Counted from the first letter of the stretch, positions 45,488 through 56,949 are shown. The stretch: 64,000 nt of DNA from Hysterangium stoloniferum (GCA_015178975.1 WHVD01000077.1:124001-188000); one strand, 5' to 3'. Translations and numbers: made by a program. The notes: a model not told the origin generated them from the letters alone.

Positions 45488-45941
45488 ATGCCACCAAGAA
45501 AAAAAGCACCCATACAGGAAAACATACCTGGACCTTCAACTCTTCATTCCCCACTTATTTTGTACACCAGTCAGACACCTACAAAGCAGCCAGATGCTAT
45601 GAATGAAGCCTGTATTGAAGAATACCCAGAAAACCCAGATGATTCCAAGTACAAGGATGAGTCTGTGGCCCCCAACAAGGGCAAAGGTGTTGAAAATCCC
45701 CCATCAAATGAGCGACCGCCACTTTCAGATCCCACTTCCAAGTTGTTAACAATCACTTTAGAAAGATTGATGGATCACATGCTCAGAGAAACAAGAAAAA
45801 GGATCAGGAACCTCTGCAGTCAAAGGTGAATGCTCCAGAACCTTTCATGGGTTCCAAACTTTCCACCTTCCTCATGCAATGTCACTTCAATTTCTGCGAT
45901 TGATCTGCCACATTCTCACGGACTCCCAAAAAGTCAACTAC
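45488..45941 (+). pseudogene. gypsy-3 Gag fragment
   Basis: MPPRKKAPIQENIPGPSTLH matches the start of gypsy-1 Gag (MPPRKNAKPSG). The frame runs to LERLMDHML, shifts, and continues NAPEPFMGSKLSTFLMQCHF, colinear with KPEPFTGSNPKKLPTFLMQC. An LTR start at 45942 ends it. Confidence 0.8.
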
Positions 45942-46205
45942 TGTTACAACTGTGTCACAACCATGTTGCAACCCAATGGTCCCCGAGGATACTACTGTCT
46001 ACTGATGCTTTCAAGTTATTGATCAAGTCATCATTTTGGCAACCATTGGGCTACCGACACTGACATATACCTTCACAGCAATCAAACTCCATTTACACCC
46101 CTGTCAAATTATAGCCGTACAATGTCTTGACCCTATCCCAAGGTTTCTGAGTTCCCAGTCATTTCCCAATAGTTCCAGAATAAATTCCTGACACGGCACT
46201 TAACA
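45942..46205 (+). mobile_element. Deleted or chimeric LTR
   Basis: The first 180 bases follow family A (TGTTACAACTGTGTCACAAC) and the last 80 follow family I at 56950 (CTTGACCCTATCC to CACGGCACTTAACA). Flanks (ACTAC, GGTGG) do not match. It may be a recombinant of two LTRs or an internal deletion. Confidence 0.6.
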
Positions 46206-46770
46206 GGTGGATATAAAAAACAAAAGACTTAGGAGATGCTAATTTGGTCTTAGGAATACATATTGACTGGGATAGAGTGGCAGGGGCAATAAGTATGTAT
46301 CTCACAATGTGTGTATTTCAAACAGGTGCTTGACAGGTTTGGGATGAAATATTGCAATACCCAAATAATGCCTCTGCCTCCTGGCATCACACTCACTTGA
46401 GATATGGGACCAAAAACACAGGAAGAGTGTTCACTCATGGAAGACAAAGCCTACTGTTAAATGCTAGGTTCCCTACATGTACACCCAGATAGAAACTTGA
46501 CTGAACTTATCATATGGAATCTCAATACTCAGTAAATTCACCTCCAACCCAGGATGTGCTCGTTGGAATGTCCTCACACATATGTTGCATTATGTCAAAG
46601 GAACTCTAGACTACAAAATCACAAATGGAGGAGAATTTAAGAACCTTAAGCCTGTAGGTCATGTAGATGCTGACTTTGGAGGAGACCTCAACAACTGCCA
46701 CTCATGTTCAGGCCACATGTGAAGCATCACAGGAATTCTAACTGTTCACTATACAAAGAATATTGAACTT
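46206..46770 (+). pseudogene. Ty1/copia RT end and RNase H remnant
   Basis: Pieces in order: RFGMKYCNTQIMPLPPGIT, MGPKTQEECSLMEDKAYC, SNPGCARWNVLTHMLHYVKG, TLDYKIT and VGHVDADFGGDLNNCHS. This is the copia RT-RNase H junction with stops and shifts. Confidence 0.75.
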
Positions 46771-46879
46771 CTAGATAAAATATGTGTATTGACTGCCAAA
46801 GTGCAATGTAGGTAGGTATAAAGTAGTAGTAGTTGCCATTAGCAACTGTACAGTTGCTTGAGGTGACTAGAATAAGAAA

Positions 46880-47770
46880 AATGGAATAGACTCAGTTGAT
46901 TGTGAATGCCTATGATCCATCCAATTTTGTAGCCCTGATAAAAGCTACTGCATTAATAAGGGAATTGGATGGGATTACCATGGGTTCCAGGGAAGCTGGG
47001 GGTGCCATAGAGGCCACAGGTGCTAAAAAGGCTCAAGACAATACAGTTGTGTTAGGTGCCATAGGCATTCAGAAAGTGATACTGCCTGACACCCAGTCAA
47101 TCAACAGATTGTGTCAGGTGAGCTAGTTGTGCCCTAGGATGACTGAGCAACTTGAGTCCAACTGCATCACATAGAAAGTGACTATCTGAGATGTTCCACA
47201 CAGGAACTGGATGGAGAGGTCACAAGCTTGGATGATGACCACATTACTTGTTCCATCAAAAAGTCAGAGTATGACTGGGTTTATCAGATAAGACTTCAAA
47301 GAGTGTTTTTGGGGGAAATTTATACTATCTACAAAACAATGGATCAAGCTGGAGTCTATGAGTGCACAAAAAATAGAGTCCATTATTAAGTCAGAAGTAA
47401 GTTTTACAAATAATGAGTTGGAATTTGAGAGAGCAGATGAGTTAAGATGTGTAAACTCCAGAGTTTGTGGAGAGGTAATGCAACCCTCAGTCTGCACAGA
47501 GCCTGGAGGTTGCTTACTCTTTTTTCAACTCAGCAGCCAGTTTCTCCTGTGGGGTTCCCATGGAGGTGGCAGCTGCTCAAGCTTTAGTAGCATTAGCTTT
47601 TGCTACCAGGCATTCCAGGACTTGATGGCTGGGTTTCAGTTGTTGTCTATGCAACATTGCCTCTCTTGTGGAGTAGGTTTGCCATCAGGCCTGAGTTTGC
47701 CAGTAAGGTCAGGTTTTCTGGTGGACTGTTGTTTCCCATATTGTTGACCTTTGTTGCTATTGCCAGGGTT
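46880..47770 (-). pseudogene. gypsy-4: Gag C-terminus and protease remnant
   Basis: The minus strand gives PDLTGKLRPDGKPTPQERQ (as before the zinc knuckle of gypsy-1), then SNSLFVKLTSDLIMDSIFCA, LIDSSLIHCFVDS with the protease DSG changed to DSS, FYVMQLDSSCSVILGHN and INAVAFIRATKLDGS. It overlaps in domain with the 43070-42840 end of gypsy-2, so it is a separate copy. Confidence 0.8.
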
Positions 47771-47993
47771 ATGGTTGTTAGAACATCATGCGGAAATTGG
47801 GTTACATTAATTGTATAATAGATTCCTGAAACATGTTGAGCTATACTGCATCATCACCTTAGGTGTACAGTCGCCCAAGAGCGCATGTTGTCAAAGCCAG
47901 GATCGGGGTGATGATCGGTCAACCAGTCAACTGCAGACCTCAAATTGCGACCTGCTCTCAAACAATTGTAATACAGCTGATCACGTTCACGAA

Positions 47994-49170
47994 CTATCTA
48001 GAAGTTGGCAATGAATGAATGTTAACTCGCGAGACCACACTGAGAATCACCGTTTCAAACTGAGCACAGATTCTCTTTCTCTCCTCTGGGCTTTCGTCCC
48101 ACCAGTATGTACTAGCGGCGAACCCAGGATCCCTAACTCCATCGTCAGAAAGCCAAATAGGATAGCTAGCACTAAATATGGCCGGCTGAATAGAATTAAT
48201 CTCCCAATCAAGAACAGCCGTGATATTGCCGCTTTTGTTGACGAGGATGTTGAAGCTATGGAGGTCACCATGAGTAAGGACACATCGAAACAAGGAAGGA
48301 TCATTGAAGCTCTTCAGGATGGTCATAATGCTGCGTTCAACATACGACAAAGTCTCTTCTGCTCGCTGTTGTGCATCGGGCTCCATATCCCTCACAGCTT
48401 TTCGTTTCAATGCAACGAAAAAACGGACATATTCGAATACGTCCTCAATGACCGTGGGGCAGGATTGAGAGGGATTGACACCAATACGGGGGCCAACTGT
48501 AATGGCATGGGTGCCATTTTTCACTTCGACTAGTACAGATCCAATGCGTTGAGGGACAGGGATACGGAAGAGTTCGAGGACTAAGTCGATATAGTTAGAT
48601 ATAACCCAATCCTAAAAATTGCCGTGGAACCGTCAGTGAATAAGCATATTGTACGCTACCTGCTCACCTTCATGGCGAGAGGGAGGAAGTGCCATTCATT
48701 GGCGAGAGTCGATCCAGGTAATTTTTCTTGGATAGAGAAGTTTGAATCCATGTGATCGACAGCAATGACAGCAGGAACGGGAATGCTGCTATTGTCTTTA
48801 AGCCACCGGAATAGCCGGATCTCAGCGTTGAACTTGTCAAGTGCCCATTTCTCGAGAATAGGGTCAGAAGGGTATTGATGGCGTTGTCGAACAATGACTG
48901 CGCTCCCGTTATCAAGGGTAACATCCAAGGTCTGGGAGTGTATTCTCATTAACATAATATTGATGTGAGAGTCCATCAACCTACAGTATTCATATCTTTT
49001 GCCAGACACCGCGTGCTTACAATATTATGGTTCAGGATTGCTTCTACGGCATTGTGAAGGCCTTGACGACTTGTACAAAGCTCATTGCCGCGCTGCCAAT
49101 CCCCAAAGGACTCTGGCTGACCCTCAAGGTGATGCAATTGGCCTGAATGGTCCCAGTAAGGAAGAAGCAT
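47994..49170 (-). CDS. Aminoglycoside phosphotransferase (APH)-family protein
   Basis: Three exons, 49170-49021, 48931-48668 and 48611-47994 (150, 264 and 618 bases, all in phase 0), with GT-AG introns of 89 and 56 bp, give 343 residues. The start MLLPYWDHSG is the first ATG. An N-lobe carries VTLDNGSAVIVRQRHQYP and FSIQEKLPGSTLANEW. The C-lobe has the catalytic HGDLHSFN at about 252-259 and the metal-binding LDWE at about 272-275. This is the APH/choline-kinase-like fold that phosphorylates small molecules or fructosamine-like substrates with ATP. Fungal members are mostly of unknown substrate. No lesion is visible, so this is the only clearly intact cellular gene in the window. Base composition is less AT-rich than the surrounding elements. 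Confidence 0.85.
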
Positions 49171-49404
49171 GGTAAGTCTAAAGGGATAGGAAAAATATAA
49201 CAAGAACAAATGTGTTGTCACGTGCAAATGTATCCTGATTTGGACAATGGTTTTCTTTTTTTTTTTTAATACATATATATACCGCATCGCATAACCAAGA
49301 TACATAGCGGTTGGGAGAACAAGTACCCTAAATTTGGACAATGGTTCATTGGCTATAGGCAAGTGCCGCGCCATGTTTTTTCTTCAAAAATAAGTAGTAA
49401 CCTC
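49171..49404. other. Upstream region of the APH-like gene
   Basis: ACATATATATACCGC at 49270-49284 (minus-strand GTATATATATGT) with a T10 tract beside it is a possible promoter, 100 bases before the ATG. Confidence 0.4.
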
Positions 49405-50918
49405 ATTACAGCTGTTCCAAGTACATAGTGCAGAGTTTAAAAATCAATAAAAAATTTCCGCTTTAGTCCCAAAAATAAATTGCCATGTAACTCCAAAACG
49501 AGGAGGAATGAAGATATAATACTTTGTATTCACCATATATATATACAGGGCAAGCTATTCCTATACTCAGAATTTCTTATTTCCTGTTATTTATCATTTG
49601 GACCCTTGTCAAAGAATCAGCTCCTCTGCCACAATTGCACACCTGTTTAGGTTCAAACCTGGGGAGAATAATATGATATACTATATATAAAAGTCTAAAT
49701 AAGAATGGATGCTTATACAGTATGGAATATAGGGAATGGCGACACTTGTATGCTGCATTAGTGTAGGTCTGGCCTTTCCCTACATTCCATCCTGTATAGG
49801 CATCCATTCTTGTTTATACTATCATATATAATATACAATATTATTCTCCCCGAGTTTCAAACTGAAAAAGTGTGTAATTGTGGTGGTGGAGCTGATTCTT
49901 TAACAGAGGTCTAAATGTTAAATAACAGGAAATAAGAAATTCTGAGTATAGGAATAGCTTGTCCCATATATGTATATATACTGTATGGTGAATGCAAAGT
50001 ATTATATCTTACTTCCTCCCCATTATGGAGTTACATGGCAATTTATTTTTGGGACCAAAGTGGAATTTTTTTATTGATTTTCAAACTCCACACTATGTAC
50101 CTGGATGTTAGGATACGTACAGGGCGGGTCTCTGGAGAAACCTGTGGAATATCCCATAGGACTTGGCTTCAGCTTATAGGCTGTGCCCTTGCTAGATCGT
50201 GTCGTCCAATTTCAGACAGGCAGATGGGAATCCTGGGGAGTCCAGGTGGGGGTCATGGGTCGTGAGTCGTAAGTCGGAGGTCATGGGTCGTGAGTCGAGA
50301 CTGGTGAGAGAGATAGATACGCCGGAGCCCATGGGCTCCAACTAGTGCGAGCAGTGTGAATCAAGTAGGGTTTTAGAGCAGAAAATGTATTAGATTACTG
50401 GGGGGAATCTAAGCCGATTTTCTGACTGGATTGTATGTACAACATCTGCCAGTTTAAATAGACCATGGAGTAAATGTCATACCGAATCCAGTAATAATGA
50501 AACGAAATGAGCAAAACATAAAATGGGAATAGTAAACACCAAATTGGTGTTAGGAATGGGACGGAATGGAGCAGAGTCCGAATAGTGACAAATCATAAAC
50601 CATAATGGGAAATGGAGTGGGAGCAGAGTCCAAATTGTGACAGGTCATTTGACTAAAATGGGAACGGGTCTCGGTTAGAGGGAAGACAGGTATTCTGAGC
50701 AGGGTCCAGTGACTGACGCGTGGGATGAGGTTGGATATAGACAGAGACGGAGTCCGGTGAGTATTCCGGTGACTGAAACACAATGTAACGAAGACGAATG
50801 TAGATGAGTCTGACGTATGGAGTCCGGTGGGAATTCCAGTGAACTAATAACGGGTGCGTATAAGTTAGTGCCCAGAGTCTGGTGGGATTCCCAGTCGTAA
50901 CACTGGAACAGCTGTAAT
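49405..50918. mobile_element. Foldback/MITE element with long inverted arms, interrupted by a solo LTR
   Basis: The ends are ATTACAGCTGTTCC and GGAACAGCTGTAAT. Inside, arms of roughly 370 bases pair over most of their length: AAATCAATAAAAAATTTCCG with TGGAATTTTTTTATTGATTT, and AAGCTATTCCTATACTCAGA with its complement near 49940. Without the LTR the element is about 710 bp, almost all stem. No ORF. The flanking duplication could not be fixed. Confidence 0.8.
50106..50902 (-). mobile_element. Solo LTR, family E (797 bp), target duplication CTGGA
   Basis: TGTTAGGATACGTAC to CCCAGTCGTAACA; CTGGA at 50101-50105 and 50903-50907. Lies inside the right arm of the foldback element, so it is younger. 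Reversed core at 50160-50191. Confidence 0.95.
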
Positions 50919-51539
50919 TTTAGGTTGGAAAATTGTCAAAATACAATCACATTTGACTTTAGAACCTCAAACACAGGAAATGCTACATATAGTCATTTTC
51001 CTGCTGAAATATACCTTGTACACCACTTTAATTGGCACATCACAAGTTTTAGCCCTTAATTGAGTAATACATACATATATGTACATACATAGCCAAATAA
51101 AGCTATTAAAGTGTTAAATAACAAAATATGACATCAAAAACATGTATATTGCAGCATTTACCTTCCTTATTGGGAAGGCAGCTGCCACAACACTGAAACA
51201 ACTTCACTTGTGGATGTCAGATGCTTTAAAAAAGACTTTATTCCTTTAAGTCTCTTTATAATTCAGTCTGGATTATTTTCTGAATGTTCTTTCAGGCTGC
51301 TTGTCAACCAAAGCTTTCTCACTCATTGCCTCTGCTTGCACTTCTGAACTGGTTGGTGTTTAGGCTTATTTAAACGACTGTGCCATTGTAAACCTGCATG
51401 CATAAGTTGAAACCCACTAACCTCTCTCTAGCCACATTATCCGTGGATCCCTGTAAATGTTGGAGTAACGACTATGCCACAGTAAACCTGCATAAGTTGA
51501 AACCCACAACCTCTCTCTAGCCACATTATCCATGGACTC
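50919..51539. repeat. No gene; pair of direct repeats at 51373-51449 and 51466-51538
   Basis: GTAAACCTGCATGCATAAGT with CCTCTCTCTAGCCACATTAT occurs twice, 93 bases apart. The rest of the stretch is AT-rich with no recognised feature. Confidence 0.6.
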
Positions 51540-51759
51540 CACACCTTTGGACTCACTTCATCATTCCCTGTCACCCTATGTCTCTCTTTACCTTTCTGGT
51601 AATTATTCTGATACACTGTATTGTACTACTAATCCCTGGAACTTCCCCGGACTTATTACCTGGGGACTCTGTGGGACAATTCCCGGAAGCAAGTGTGTGT
51701 TTGGAATAATTACTGGAAACCTCCACGGGACTATCCGTGGAGCTTTGTTCGCAACTTAA
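51540..51759 (+). mobile_element. 5' LTR 3' end of the non-autonomous family C element
   Basis: CTGGTAATTATTCTGATACA to GGAGCTTTGTTCGCAACTTA matches the last 180 bases of the LTR at 52538-54954 and of the copy at 11373. The expected AACA end reads AATG. The 5' part of this LTR is missing or replaced by the direct repeats before it. Confidence 0.6.
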
Positions 51760-52537
51760 TGTGGCTTTTCCCCATGGTTGTTCCTTGTGATTTAAGGTTG
51801 ACCTGCACTCAGAACCCCTGTGGCTTTTCCACAACATCTGGTTCCTTCAGGTTTTTGTGTCTTGGGCACTTACCCTGCCTGTGGACACTGTGACCTTTCA
51901 CCACTCTCACTCTGCCATGTCCCTTTGCCTTTGGGCAACTCCCGGTCCATTGTGACATCTCTGGATGTTTTCATCACCTGTCTCCTACCTCTCGGAACCC
52001 CCAGACCCCTCGGAACTTCCAAACTATGTTCCGGACTTTTCCAGACTTTCAGCCCTTGTCGAATTTCTCGACATTTTGGATTTTGGACCTTTTTCAGAGG
52101 TTTCAACTTACTTTCAAGTATCCAGTATGTCTACAACCTCCTCCAAGACCCCTGGCCTTTCCATGTGCCATGCCACTTCCCGGGATTTATTTTCCCACAG
52201 GTTTGTGCACTAGTGAACACCTTGTTTTGAGGTGTGCACATGGCCAGCAGCCTGGGCTCCATCCAGACTCCTGCTAGCACTCTGTGCTTCTGTCACTTGG
52301 TCAGTTTCCTGGACCTTTCCGTGGACCCATCACTTTTTCTGTGGGTTCTCTGTCCTGCCTCTGTACTCTGTCTCTACTTCCGCCACTATCTGTCTTCAAG
52401 AGCTGTCTGTACCATCACTTGCTCTTGGTCAAATTTTCCCTTCCAGATCATACAACTTGTTGACACATACATGTAACCAACAAATGTATCATGTTCCTAT
52501 GGCCTCTATGGGACTTCGGCCTTAAGGGGAGGGTACT
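51760..52537 (+). mobile_element. Non-coding interior of a family C LTR element
   Basis: About 780 pyrimidine-rich bases between two family C LTR parts, ending in CTTAAGGGGAGGGTAC, a polypurine tract right before the 3' LTR. Frames such as the one from 51820 have no Gag or Pol motif. So it is a TRIM/LARD-like element dependent on another element's proteins. Confidence 0.6.
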
Positions 52538-53210
52538 GTCAGGAACCAGAAAACCCGCCGGCCTCCGGGCTCCCGGACCCCGTCCTACATGCTCCCAACC
52601 CTCTATATTGTATAGTTACCACTGGAGTTCCCACTGGAGCCCACACGCCAACTTGTTTATGCCTGACTCTCTATACACACCCCACCTGTCTGCACCTAAC
52701 CCTCTGTGTCTCATACACCAGTCCTCAGACTCCACCAGACTCTGGACTCCACCCTATATACACCTGACACTCTGTGTCTTATGTATCAGTCACTGGACTC
52801 CGACCAGACTCCCGGAACCCCTCTAACAGAGCATAGAACCCCACTCCTGTTATGATCTGTCTCTACATCTCACACACCAGTCATCGGAAAACCCACTGGA
52901 CTCCGCTGGACCTCCTGCACATCAAACCTGTCTATACCCGACACTATCTTGTGCACCAAGTCACCGGACTCTGACCGGACTTCCGGAACCCCTCTAACTG
53001 AGCCCCGCTCCAGTTATGGTTAAATGACCTGTCATGATTCATTCTCCGTTCCCATTCTGTTCCATCCCTAATTCCCAGTTTAGTATTTACTTGTTTCATT
53101 TTATGTTTAATAGTTCTGCCCCTCACTAATACTGGATTTGGTATTATTACATTTCAAAGTCTATATAAGTCTGCTACATTCATGTACTTAGAATCCAGTT
53201 TCAATCTCGA

Positions 53211-53601
53211 ACAAGTTTGACCTTCAAACAAGTTTGACCTTCAAACAAGTTTGACCTTCAAACAAGTTTGACCTTCAAACAAGTTTGACCTTCAAACAAG
53301 TTTGACCTTCAAACAAGTTTGACCTTCAAACAAGTTTGACCTTCAAACAAGTTTGACCTTCAAACAAGTTTGACCTTCAAACAAGTTTGACCTTCAAACA
53401 AGTTTGACCTTCAAACAAGTTTGACCTTCAAACAAGTTTGACCTTCAAACAAGTTTGACCTTCAAACAAGTTTGACCTTCAAACAAGTTTGACCTTCAAA
53501 CAAGTTTGACCTTCAAACAAGTTTGACCTTCAAACAAGTTTGACCTTCAAACAAGTTTGACCTTCAAACAAGTTTGACCTTCAAACAAGTTTGACCTTCA
53601 A
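53211..53601 (+). repeat. 17-bp minisatellite, array 1 (23 units)
   Basis: The unit ACAAGTTTGACCTTCAA repeats with no visible change for 391 bases, exactly 23 copies. Each unit boundary forms the dyad TCAAAC-AA-GTTTGA. It begins precisely at LTR sequence CTCGAACAAGTTTGA. Confidence 0.95.
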
Positions 53602-53894
53602 TGAAAGGCTGTTGGTATCAGCCTCACTCAGTCAGCAACGGACAGGACAAAGTTCTCTTTGTTGATCATAGGGGGAGAACATGATAGCTATCTGGTAGGG
53701 GGGTGGAATAACTAACTACCCTCGGAAAGGACTATTGTCAATCTAATATACCTGAATTAACAATGGGATGATGGAAATAAGGTTTAAGGAATTATAAATA
53801 GAACAAAAGGATGATCAAGGCAGAGAGATAAAATAATAGATCTTGATCGGGTCGGAATAATGTAGCCAATGTGTGGTAAGACAGGCAGGATTAC
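53602..53894. other. Unique island between two satellite arrays
   Basis: 293 bases unrelated to the LTR or the repeat (TGAAAGGCTGTTGGTATCAG to GACAGGCAGGATTAC). No ORF and no clear terminal repeats. It could be a small insertion or a join of two array ends. Confidence 0.6.
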
Positions 53895-53900
53895 ATTCAA

Positions 53901-54240
53901 ACAAGTTTGACCTTCAAACAAGTTTGACCTTCAAACAAGTTTGACCTTCAAACAAGTTTGACCTTCAAACAAGTTTGACCTTCAAACAAGTTTGACCTTC
54001 AAACAAGTTTGACCTTCAAACAAGTTTGACCTTCAAACAAGTTTGACCTTCAAACAAGTTTGACCTTCAAACAAGTTTGACCTTCAAACAAGTTTGACCT
54101 TCAAACAAGTTTGACCTTCAAACAAGTTTGACCTTCAAACAAGTTTGACCTTCAAACAAGTTTGACCTTCAAACAAGTTTGACCTTCAAACAAGTTTGAC
54201 CTTCAAACAAGTTTGACCTTCAAACAAGTTTGACCTTCAA
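53901..54240 (+). repeat. 17-bp minisatellite, array 2 (20 units)
   Basis: Same unit as array 1, 340 bases, exactly 20 copies, preceded by a partial ATTCAA. Confidence 0.95.
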
Positions 54241-54600
54241 ACAAGTTTGAACACTTGAACAAGTTTGAACACTTGAACAAGTTTGAACACTTGAACAAGT
54301 TTGAACACTTGAACAAGTTTGAACACTTGAACAAGTTTGAACACTTGAACAAGTTTGAACACTTGAACAAGTTTGAACACTTGAACAAGTTTGAACACTT
54401 GAACAAGTTTGAACACTTGAACAAGTTTGAACACTTGAACAAGTTTGAACACTTGAACAAGTTTGAACACTTGAACAAGTTTGAACACTTGAACAAGTTT
54501 GAACACTTGAACAAGTTTGAACACTTGAACAAGTTTGAACACTTGAACAAGTTTGAACACTTGAACAAGTTTGAACACTTGAACAAGTTTGAACACTTGA
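54241..54600 (+). repeat. 18-bp minisatellite (20 units)
   Basis: The unit ACAAGTTTGAACACTTGA follows the 17-bp array without a gap, 360 bases, exactly 20 copies, and passes back into LTR sequence at ACAAGTTACACCCC. It shares its first ten bases with the 17-bp unit. A length divisible by three leaves all six frames open, which creates spurious repeat ORFs. Confidence 0.95.
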
Positions 54601-54954
54601 ACAAGTTACACCCCTGATCCAGTCTCTAGTCTCTTGTCTGTCTGCACGCTCAATTCCCAGAACTCCCATGGGAACTCCGGAATCTATATATCCTTGTATG
54701 CATTCTGTCAACTTGAAATATGGACACCTGAATGAGTGTACGAGGGTGCAGCCTATAAGCTGAAGCCAAGTCCATCTCAGCCCATGCCATACCTTTCTGA
54801 TACCACCTTCCCTTGTACTAATAATCCCTGGAAACTCCCCCAGACTTATTACCCGGGGACTCTGTGGGACATTTCCCAGAAGCAAGTGTGTGTTCGGAAT
54901 AATTACTGGAAACCTCCATGGGACTATCCGTGGAGCTTTGTTCAGAACTTAACA

Positions 54955-55587
54955 GAGGGGGAAGGTGAAACTATTGAGTATCTGTTCACTGCCTTCCCTA
55001 AATTCTGACCCATTCTGTTTAAATGTATGAGTATTAATCTATGTAGGATTTTGAAAGTTATAATAGTACAATGCCTGATATTCAGTCTCCTCTGATTCAA
55101 AAATATCACCTTAATTCCAGGAGTAGGGAATAAAGGGAGATAAACTTCATTTATTCTGATGATTACCTGCATCCAATCCCCATTGTTGAAAGCTGGTTGG
55201 CCCTGCTGCTTTTTTGCAGCTCAACACCTTGTTTTGTAGATACAAATTTTATCTGTTAAGATCTCTTGAAGACATATCTGCTAAACCCAATCCCACTCCA
55301 ACTTTTCAATGGTACAAGCAATTTCATTATCACCCAAGCTTGCAACCTACCCATTCAGTTCCTGTGTGGAACATATCAGACAGTTATGTGACACAGTTGG
55401 ACTCAGGTTGCTTGGTCACTTCGTCATCCTATTTCAGGGCTCATGTATTTTATTTTATTTTATTTTTGTTTTGTTTGTTTGTCCATGTCATATATCACAA
55501 TGCATGTGTGGGCACATGCTGCATGTCATGCAAACATGAAATGGCTCAAAACACTATTCACAGCCATGCAGTGATGATCACATGATA
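54955..55587. other. No gene recognised
   Basis: AT-rich sequence between the family C element and the second Tc1 element. A TTTTATTTTATTTTA microsatellite sits near 55450. Confidence 0.45.
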
Positions 55588-55839
55588 TACAGTGGCTTCC
55601 AAAACTGTCCCAATATTTTGGTAATTCTCAGTAAATGCTTTATAACCCACCACATAAATTTTCTAGAATAGTGAAGTTATTCCCACATATACCTTAGCAT
55701 ACTAGCTTTGATATACCCAAATGTTATATAATATAGATGGATATTGGTGTCACAGTGAATATTTAAAAATGACCAATCATTGGGACAGTTCTGCAACCAC
55801 CCTTTTTGAATCAGATATCTTGTTATTCTAGTACTTTGT

Positions 55840-56806
55840 ATGGCCTCCCTTAGGCTTTATTACAGCACCAAGTCTTCTGGGCATATTTTCAATCAGTTTC
55901 TGACACTTCTGAGGCTCAATCTTTGCCCATTCCACTTCCACCCTCTCCTATAACCCCTAAACTCCCTTTAATGGTGAAGGATATTTCTGGAGCTGTTTCT
56001 TTGGGTGGAATCAAAGATGTTCTATGGGATTCAGGTCAGGAGACTGTGCTGTCCAGTCTAACACCTGAATATGATTTTCAAAAAACCATTTTTGTGGCAT
56101 CTTGGATATGTGTTTAGGTTATTATCCTGCTGGAAAATGGCCTCATCTGCTGGAATATCCAAATCTTCAATGCTCTGGGACAAATGCTGAGCCAGGATCT
56201 CCACATATTGTGCAGAATCCATCCTTCCTTCAATCTCTGCAAGCATTCCCACTCCATTCCAACCCATATAGCCCTACACCATGATATCTCCACCTCCATA
56301 CTTGACTGTAAGTTGGGTTGTCCTATCAGAAAGTGGTTCTCCAGCTTTCTTCAACACATATTGATGTCCATCTGACCCAATCTTATTGATATTGGTCTCA
56401 TCAGACCACAAGACCCTTTTCTGATCATCCACAGTCCAGTTTTGGTACTTGAGGGCAAAGCTTAACCTGGCCTTTCTATGTTGAGCCTTGAGCAAAGGTC
56501 TTTTTGCATTGACTACAGCTTTGAAACCATGCTGTTTCAAGGTCCTTCTGACTATTTTGGGTGAGACATGATATTTATTGATGGAATTAATGTAGTGTGT
56601 GGCCTGGATAGCATTATCTAGTTTGCCAGAGGTGATTTGATATATGATCCTCCTTTCAGGTTTCCTTTGTCTATCTCTATCTCCTGAGCAATTCTACTGA
56701 TAGTAGATTTGCTAAGACCTGTTGTAGAGGGTACATTCCTATTGGAGAGTCCATTTTGTAGGAGGGAGATGGCTTGTTCTCTTTTGAGAGGGGAAATAGC
56801 TTTCAT
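55840..56806 (-). pseudogene. Tc1-type transposase, decayed
   Basis: In minus order: SPLKREQAISLLQNGLSNRN, TGLSKSTISRIAQEI (helix-turn-helix), FALKYQNWTVDDQKRVLWSD with the first catalytic Asp, AEIEGRMDSAQYVEILAQHL, AIFQQDN with the second Asp, then SPDLNPIEHL with the Glu followed by a stop where the related protein has Trp. Several frames and at least three stops of the TGG to TGA/TAG kind. Related to, but clearly different from, the transposase at 28577. Confidence 0.85.
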
Positions 56807-56949
56807 GATAAGAATGATAGTTAAAATGTGATGTTTTATGTCACATATTAATTAGAACATCAAACAGATGTCACGTGAAGTTTCTTGTAATTTTCCTGGC
56901 CCTCTAGAATATAATATGATATAATGAAATGTGTGAAAAGAGAAGGTTG

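Larger units (their letters stand above)
52538..54954 (+). mobile_element. 3' LTR (family C) expanded by a minisatellite
   Basis: Starts TGTCAGGAACCAG and ends TTCAGAACTTAACA. About 670 bases of LTR, then 1.39 kb of tandem repeats, then 354 bases with the core GAGGGTGCAGCCTATAAGCT (54743-54762). In the copy at 11373 the corresponding point holds only CTCAAACTAGTTACACC. Confidence 0.85.

Noticed and set aside
51820-52525. Several overlapping Cys/Phe/Leu-rich plus-strand ORFs
   Set aside because: Pyrimidine-biased composition of the element interior keeps frames open; three frames are equally open and none has a domain.
53211-54600. CRISPR-like array
   Set aside because: Units are contiguous with no spacers, and the host is a fungus; it is a minisatellite.
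54203-54885. Long ORFs on both strands encoding FKCSNL, SSVQTC or KFEHLN repeats
   Set aside because: They are translations of the 18-bp satellite, whose length keeps every frame open; no gene signal.
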